NCBI GenBank assembly: GCA_004794785.1
Contig: SJOL01006389.1
Location: 301,821-365,820 of the forward strand
Source: Opisthorchis felineus
Lineage: Eukaryota > Platyhelminthes > Trematoda > Opisthorchiida > Opisthorchiidae
DNA length: 64,000 bases
Direction: 5' to 3'
Within the stretch, counting starts at the first letter, position 1, and every line of letters starts with the position of its first letter. Positions 49,801 through 58,800 of this stretch are shown piece by piece. Under the pieces are notes generated by a model. The model made no database searches. It was not told the DNA's origin and worked only from the letters and a program-made list of their open reading frames with translations. The position numbers and the translations under genes were made by a program.

Positions 49801-52800
49801 CCCAGCCCTCGTGTTTCCTTCGGGTGGTATGGCTGCTGGGCACCGAAAGGGTGTTACAGCTGAACGACTTTTTTCCATGTGCTTTCTGACCACCTGCCAT
49901 GCCATATGTTGTGTTACCACTCCTTTGCGCTGCCGGCAGAAGAAGCATCGAAGACGAACTGTTCGTAATCCAGTCTCATACTGCCCTTCCCGAAACTAGG
50001 TGTTCTTGTCAATGTGCAAAATATTCCAGGGTGTTCTGAGCTCAGACACTCAATGAAAGCTTAGTTGCTAGCTGGTAGTTCAGCTAAATGATCTTTTTAA
50101 GAAACGAGATATCCCTGTCTCTAAAACGCAAAGTGAACTTTGTTAAGCTCATTCGGAAAAAAACGTCATTGGACATTGATCAACTAATGTAAAGTTGCTA
50201 AAGATTATCAGAATTACCGAAGTTCAATTTTAGATCATGCGCGTCTCCGTTGGCGTACCTCTGGATCGCACTGGATTATCCCGTCCCCAAATGTTACTCG
50301 AAGCTGCACTGGTTGTCAGACCGGTTATCTAGTAAGATCTTCATGGCATATACGAGCCGATTATCCTGACAGTCAGGCTAGTCTCATCTAGTTCGGAACC
50401 CCGACTATGAGAACGAAGGTACTATGGTTGATTACTTTCGATGACAGGAATTGGTTTACCGGGGAGTCTAGATTTACCGCTTCGTCTTACGTAATGTTTC
50501 CACAATGATAAAGCTGAGTGCGACCAGTACAACAACCGAAAGGAAGGAAGGAAGCGAACAGCAGACTAGCACTGCTGATGGGCTCCAATAAGAACGAAAC
50601 TCTAGTCCGGTGCTTCCCACCTTTCGTGTGGACTCACCAGGATAATTGCACCAGGACAGAAGGGGGACTGCTCAAAAGACAGCGATCTGAGTGTGAAATG
50701 TTAAAATTTAGTGTTGCCACTAAAAATCGATTCCGACTTATCAAAGTTACGATGCAAGATCCTTTATCTGGTTCAATGAAAAAATGTCCTTGTTATTTTC
50801 TGATTGCTCATATGTCTCACGGTGTCGTTTGTTAAGTGGACCATTTTTGTTCGGTCTAGACGGCCTATACTTAGAGCAAAGGTTGAGTAGGATGCAATCA
50901 AGTCTGTCAAGTGCGTTATAGGAGCTGGTTATCAAGTCAACGGTTCGAGAGAACAAATGTTCCAGCCTAGTCGGTTATCACTCGTAAAAACATACCGAGA
51001 TTTGGGACCTCTAACTGGTTTGGAAAGCCTTAATAGACAGTCACGTATCTATTGCTACCCGGAAGTCAACCACAATGCTCCCAATGCAGGAAAGGCTTGA
51101 AGTTCAGTTTCCAAGAGATGAGGAATTACTGTCAGGTGTGAAATTCGGTCTGAACCAGCTGTTGACTATCAAATGGAAAAAGTTTGGAACCGATTGAGAA
51201 GTCATCGTTTCAGAAGGGCTTGGTAAACAATCGGTAGTTTTTAATTGGGCAACGTTTCGCTTTTGACACAAAAGCTTCATCAGGCCAAGTGAGCAGGTCA
51301 CCAAATTGGCCAGGTTATAAGGCAGACGGACTGCATGATACATAAGGTCGGAGGGGGGGAGAACTAAAGACCACAGTGTACGAGAAGCCAACCGACACTG
51401 GGGCAGTTTTGAACTAATGGTCTGCCCATCCGAAGTCGGTATTCGGCAGTATTGCCTCATCAACGTTTAGGCGTGTAAGGGCCCTGTGCACAGAAGAAGC
51501 TTCCCAAATTGAAGTAAAGAACAAACTTCGAAGCAGTGGATATCCAGCTAGCTTGATTAGGCGGCAATTGCGAAGGGTGTTGGCACCGGTAGCAAAACCC
51601 AACAGGGAATGGATCGGGACCGCTGTTATTCCATATAAACCAGGGACATCGGATGTCATTCGAAGAATTCTAAACACAGCTTACATAAGAGTAGCTTTCC
51701 AGAGGGGAAGCACTCTGCGCTCTGCACTGGTGCAATTGAAGAATCGCCTCCTGACAAACAGAACCAGTGACTGTGTCTACAAAATTAAGTGTAACGACTG
51801 CACCAAGGTTTATATAGGACAGACGGCCAGGGAACTTCACATCAGAATCGGAGAGCATAGTAGAAAAATAAACAGGCCGCCGAGAAACGCGGATGAATAT
51901 CAAGCGTTACTGAAAGACTCGGCAATTGCGGAACACGCACTGGACACGGGGCATAAAATAGATTTAGAAATGTTGAGGTTCTGAGGCGAGGACTACGGTC
52001 CACATCACAGAGACTGATCGCCGAGGCGGTAGAAATCGCCAAGCATCCCAGTGTTAACAGAATAGAAGGCGTGGAACTGGCAAGCGTGTGGAGAACGGTC
52101 TTGGATCAATCGAGCAAACACGTGTTGGTGTGCGATTATCAGAAGGGGGAGTAGTCATCATCTGGATTCCACTTAACCTTACCCAACTCCCCTCACCCCA
52201 ACTAAATTCTCGCAAAACCCACAAGCTCACGAAGACCAAGGAAAATCTACCAGTGGCACCCGCGGTGAATCGACACTGGAAGAACTCTGAAGTGGACGAT
52301 TAAGGAACAAGAGCCGATCAGAACTAATTTGAAGCTCCTCCAACCTATCAATTCAAGATTTTGGCAACCACACCAACCGACAAAAGCCATTAATTGACAC
52401 TCAACACTAAGCTAGTGAGATAATCTGAAGAGGACTAACTGATTGATTCTCCGTCTGCCTTATAACCTGGCCAATTTGGTGACCTGCTCACTTGGCCTGA
52501 TGAAGCTTTTGTGCCAAAAGCGAAACGTTGACCAATTAAAAACTACCGATTGTTTACCAAGCCCTCCTGAAACAGCTGTTGACTAATTCAGACAGACTTC
52601 TGACAACTAGTGAGCGGTCAGAAGTTTTCATATAAATACTCATCGATCCTCGTGGAGCACCTGATAATTGCATTGGGTTCATCCGAATAAGGACGAGAGC
52701 GCACGTGTGGATGAACCTTAGGAATCTTTGATTACTGTGCCATTTGTTCTCGCGCGTACGGCATCCATGACACGTCTGGGCATTGCAGGTGTCAGAAAAA

Positions 52801-55800
52801 CAGTAAATACTAACTAGTTTCCGCAAGGCGATGATGAAGAGCGTAACAAATTAGCACTGTTCTCAAGGGGAGAGGCACTTACGGCTGTTTGTGACATGCT
52901 CATCAGTCAATTCATATTTGAGAATATCACATAGCTCCGATAGGATTTCCACATGGTTGATGTGAATGATGAGTGGGCGAAAAGCGTCGTACAAACAACG
53001 GCACAATGTAGACAGCATCTGGCTGAAAAAAGGATAAAATGATGGGGATATCAGTTGGAATTTCGGGCAAACTTCATGAAACATATGGCCCACAATGAAG
53101 ATATGGAAGGTGGTCATTGTTTGCCGTCGGAATTAAGAAGGATCGCTATCGTGTGCTTTCGAGAACTGACGTTCCTATTCAGTTGGAGAACAGCAAGAAA
53201 ACCGTTTGATTGAAGAATTAGTGAGGTGATTACAACGATGTGCCTGAAGTAAGAATATCGGTAGCAGTGTGCCTTGTGGGACACCTTAGTTGTGCTGATG
53301 CGAACCACGATACCACCCATGACGATAAATGGGCTCAGTGGTTGGACGTGGTTGTGGCCAGTGAATAATCTAATGGGTTATCAGAGCACAAAATAGAGAA
53401 AAGCTTCCGACAAGTTCGTCACCTGGCCCGTCAACTTGCGAGAATATTAAACACCAGAACAAATAGGTGAGTATATGTGATCTAATGAATAGAGAGATAG
53501 GGGAAAACATGTTACACGCGGTAGCTGTGGTGGTTGATCAGCTGGCGGTTTACTTGCCCACCGAGGTTGGCAACTGGCTAGCACAAGCTTTGTCACTATT
53601 CAAAGAGACATTGTCAGTGGGTTTCCAGGTTTTTCGGCATAGATTGACTCCACCTACAGAACGAACTGTCAAATGAAAATTTCCAAACCTCATACCATCA
53701 GCAGATAGATATGTCAACTTTCCTCGCTGTGACTTCAAAGTTAGAAAAGCAAGTGTTGACAATGCTTGGGTAACAACTTAGAACCCAAAAAAGCAAAAAG
53801 CACACCGTACCCTTCCACATCAACTGACCACTACGAAGTAGCAGCAGGAAACATGGTTAGTTACAGACTAAGCGTTCACCATGAAGAACGCGTTTCCTCG
53901 GGACTGTTGAAAATCACGCTCTTTTCGAAAGCATTCCATCTTGGTGGAGAGAGTAAAAGCCTGTAAGCCAAAAGTGACAAAATCTTCTGCACACAACTTC
54001 AGTGGATATGGATGAAACAGCCAGGGATATTAATTGAGATGGAATGAAAAGTGAATTCAACATTTTTTGCTGCCGGCAGTTGACAACATGTCCGGTCAAT
54101 GAGCTAGTACACAATGCCAGATACAATCGACATGGACTTTTGGATGATTGAACGCCAACTCATCTACACTTTTTTAATCAAATTTCCTCCGGTGCTGTCT
54201 GTTCACAAGTTCCATAGTTGAAGTATATGTTGCATGTTTTTGATAATGAAGCGCCCCTGGGTTTTACTAATTTCAAAGCTGCTGGCTTTATAAGCAGCTG
54301 TCTTTCTTGAGTTTAGATGCCAGCATTCCTACCAGGGAATGAAGTAGAATCCCCGCGACAGACCTAAAGTGCCACGATGCACAGATCCAATGTTGCTGAT
54401 TGGTGTGTACGACAACCAAGAGGATATCTGCTACAAGCAATAGGGTCTGAGTCACTGAGTAATCAACGCCAATTGGTTTTTGTAGGTTGACACGATAATT
54501 AAATCTGTGCCACACCTTAGACGGAAGAACCTCCCTTGAGAGACACCCCGCCTCTTGAAACGTCAATAATTTCGGGACCGGGGGACTTCGCTTCCTAATT
54601 GGAAGCTCTCTTGCTTCAGCAGCACTCTGATGGAAGGCGGCGCCGCGTTTAAACAAGCGTTGGATGATCGCACAGTCTCAAAGTGACCAAAATCGTGCGA
54701 ATATCACTAAACAGGTCGTCAACCGCCGTGGATCATTAAATGTCCTGTTTTTCCAGAGGCTGGTGAAGGAAAAAGCTTCAACTACCTGATAGAAGATGGA
54801 GAATGAATAACCAAAGAGAAAATAACACCGAACTTCACTTATTTGAGTGGCATGACTAACAGGACGTGGCCCTGATTTATCTATGATGGGTCATAGAAAT
54901 AAGACCCTTAGCCTTTTGGGTACGCAGTCAATAGGCACTGAACTTGTACGACTAGGCCTAGACACCAGCAAAGAAAAGGTCAGAGATGGACTCGCGTCAA
55001 AACATCCTGTAATGATAACTACATTACCCATTGAGAAAGTACGGGTCAATCTTACTTTAGAGAGGTTGAAAGCTCAGGGTTGAAGAATTGGCAGAACAAC
55101 CGTGTCTCGTCTTCGCACGTGTGAACCATGAAAGCACCAGTGGTTCGGAGTAGAGCACAGTGATCATTAGGGTACTTCTCAACCAAGTCGGAAATGCCTG
55201 TTCGTACAATGGGAGCTAACAACTCTTCCCGGTGTTGGAGATAGAACTTCTGACACTCAAGAAGAGCCTGTACGTACCTGGAAAAGAAGTGGCAGAAAAC
55301 TTACTCCTATATCTCGCATACCGCACCAACTGAAACGTGAGATGACCTCGTGCATCACATTGAGTTGAAGGAGAACATTATAGACGAGAGATGCAGCTGG
55401 ATTCATTTGAGTTTCCAGCCAAAACCAAACTAGTGTGTAAGTGAGGGTATTTGGCGAAGTGGAAGAGAATCTAAAGTGGAAAATTGCCGCATATTGACCG
55501 CAGCTTACCTCAACTCAAGTGAACTGTACAGCTGAAGAACAGAACCAAAATAGGTTAAGAGATAAACGTCCGTTGCGACTTTTACTGATAAACCGAAGAC
55601 CATTTACCTCACTTCACGTTCTTTGAGTGGTGAAAAAAATGATACTAAAACCAAATGCTACCTTCAGACCCTTCTCACACCCTGCAGTTATCACAGATGC
55701 CTCACACACGGGCCATAGAGCTGTTCTGGAAGAAGGACGACCGGTCATCCTCATCACCGACAGCATAATATCAGTATTCAGCACCGATGCTTCGCTGCCG

Positions 55801-58800
55801 TATGATGCCGGACTACCAGTAGTTTGCAGCTTCATACGATAAAGTATGCTAGACCAACGATACTCACAGACGCAGGATGAAACTTTCAGGGTCTTTTGGG
55901 TTGCAGGACACTTGCAAGGCTATTAGTCCGTAACTAATTTCACTATAGTGACTGAGGAAACGAAGTTCACCCATGGAAAGCCTTATGGTTCCATGGTCCG
56001 GCTTTGGAGTATTTTACTGAATGCATACAACAGCGATGTTGTCCCCTGAAGTGCTGAGAAAATTCAGTAAGTGGATTATGCTTAACGTATTGCTCTATCT
56101 GCGAAAAAATTATACCGAAAATTTGTGTCCAGCTTTATAGCCGTTGGCGATAATAATAGAAAGGAGTAGAAACAAGAAAAACGACGATATCCTGCTTTTT
56201 ATGTGCGGCGTGGAAAATTTCTCTCACTCCAGACGGACTTGTTGTTTTCAAGGGTAGATTGTCGTTCCACCTGTTCTTCGTTCTGAAGTTCCTCCAAAAC
56301 ATCATTCAGGAAACACAGATATCAGTAGACTGAAATCCCCCACAAGATTCAGGGGCTGGTAGCCTGAAGAACTCTAGGACAGTTAAAAACTACAAACTTG
56401 TGAGAACAAAATCGGCTATCAGCCTTTCAGGCGGTTATCACGTCCAGTGGAACTTGGCAACTTATCCATGCCGGCCATTGTGGCCCTTTTCTTGAAAAAT
56501 ACTTGAAGGACCGGCACCTTACTTCACCACTGCTCCAACAGCGGAATTCACGCAGAAGGAATTACGGTTCCCTGGCTCTAGCAACAGACAGTGGAACACA
56601 TCACTACTGAGAGTGTGGAAGGCTGGTTGAAAGAAACTGAGTATCGTCATCTGTCCACAGAACGCAAACATCCCCAAACGAATGGCTTGATGGAAAACTG
56701 CTCGTACTACCAAGGAGCAGTTTGTTCTTTATTTTGTATGACATCCATTGAACTTTTTACTATTATGTCATCACGCTTATTCTATCACCGGACGTGGCCT
56801 AGCGCGGTTACTTAAAAATCGAACTTTGCGCGCATACTCGAAGTGTGCTAATGCTGCCGAGGTTAGCGATTTTGGAAGCCGTAATTCTAGGTCTTCTGCA
56901 AGCATCCTTATTGGACAAAATTGCAGTCGCGTTGTTACTACGCTTGGTAACTACACTTGCACAGGTCATGGACGTCCTGTTGATCGAATCCGGTTTACCG
57001 AATTAAATTCTTCTAACACCTGAGACATTACCGTGAATCCCAACAAAGTTCATAGAGCGGAAGCACCGTTGATGAAGAACTGCGAGGATGGATAAGAAGC
57101 ACATTCATGAAGAACTACAAAGAACTGGAAAGTAATTCAACAGGCGGCGGGGGGTAGGGATGATGGCTACGAACAGAACCGATGGAAACATAACACATGT
57201 TTGGCTATTGGTCTGTTAGCCGAGCTTGGTAGCTGGATTGCAATTCAACTGCCGAACTCGGCGAACAGACCAACAGCCAAGCAGCGCACACGAGCTACCT
57301 GTATTCCGCAACATTGTCAGCGACACGTATTTTGCACATCACCATTCGTTTGCATTAATCCATGTGGTACAAACTCAGATATTACGGTCCAAGTTTGAAT
57401 TCTGATGTTCCACTATTCGATTAGCATATTACGCACAGTACTAGGAAATTAACAAATACGGCTGGGTCCAGTTGTTCCATTAGCGCATTGGGCAACTTAC
57501 GCGATCCATTAATCTTGGCATACGGCATTAATTACAGGCGGTTGACGATAATGGTCGCAATTATCATAGTGATTGTGCAAAGGTCAGAGACTTCAAAAGC
57601 GCCTTTAAAAACCCGGTCAATGTTTTGGATGTGACCGACAACAGACGTGCCAGATACTCTATTCATTGCAAGAATGGAACTATTCAACCCTCAGACGGGA
57701 GGTAATTGCGGTACAAGAAACCGAATACCGTTTAAGAAGGCTTTATGAGTTAAGCTGGGGTTGCAATTGCAGATTAATTGTGCGCCAGGCAATGTGATCA
57801 CAGCTACCAATGAAGCCATATGTACACTGACCGATGAAAGTTGCAAAACCAGAAAGAGAGTAAATTCTGCTGTCTTTGAAAGGTAACAGTGGCAACGACA
57901 CAGACAGGTACGCCCCTGTGTTTGCAGCGGTTGCAATGTGGCCACTTTGGAGATACAATGGAGGAAATCCATCTTAGATATGTAAAGTAAGGGGGCAAGA
58001 TGGCTTAGTGGCTTAGAGCGCGGATTTACTGACCGGAAGGTCCGTGGTTCGAACCCGACCTCTGCCTCTCGACTTCTTCTGTCTAAGCTTGGGCAACCTG
58101 GCAGTATCCCAGCCCTCATACTTCCTTCTAGTGGCGTGGCAGTTAGGCAACGAAAGGGTGCTATAGCTGAGTGATTTTTTTATTCGCAGGTAGTACACTT
58201 ACTAGTCCAAGTTAGCCAAAACAGAAGGAAACGAGGGGGAAAGAAAACAACACGTGCGTGACTTACTCGCTGCTGTTTTCTATTCGATCTTCGATTAAAG
58301 ATATCATGGAGCGGATTTTGGGGCCTTGTGAACGAAAGCGTCCATAGAGCAATATGAACGAATTATCTGGACTGACGACATCCTTGAAAGAAAGATGTCA
58401 CAATGAGGTTGATGAGGCTACACGTACATTCAACTCCAGTAGCTCGTTTATTGTCCGTTCAATGATCCTGGTCACGTTGTCAGTAATCAGTTTTAGCGCC
58501 CGTGTCAGTGCGTCCGCGCTTCGCGATAAATAGGCTTCAGACTCACGAAACTGTGGCTAGAAAGAGGAGTGAGTTAACGAATGAAAGTGAACAGACATGT
58601 AATCGCAGGAAGCTCATGCTTTTATCAAGACGATCCAGTATCGGCTTTATCGTATCCCGGGAGACCAGCTTGTGTATTGAACGGAGTTCCTGTGAGGTGA
58701 ATTAAGGAATCCTGACGGCATCAGTGCACAACTTACCGCCTCGACAACATCGACGTTCACAAAATGTGTCAGAACCTGTTCCAGTTGTGCAATATTATCA

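Larger units (their letters stand above)
47644..52882 (-). other. COG3 intron 8 (5.2 kb), transposon-rich
   Basis: The largest intron. Holds a SINE (49,688-49,868) and a Penelope-like fold-back element (51,211-52,570). 47,650-49,680 and 49,870-51,200 show nothing recognisable. Confidence 0.8.
55278..58266 (-). other. COG3 intron 6 (3.0 kb), transposon-rich
   Basis: Contains an inverted family A copy, a decayed gypsy pol with a LINE tail inside it, a perfect-centre palindrome and a SINE, listed separately. Confidence 0.8.

Noticed and set aside
55502..55546. A 23-nt exon candidate (LYSSLELR) between COG3 exons 6 and 7
   Set aside because: Exon 6 (58,267-58,382) joins directly to exon 7 in phase 2 and the joined protein aligns without a gap, so no extra exon is needed.
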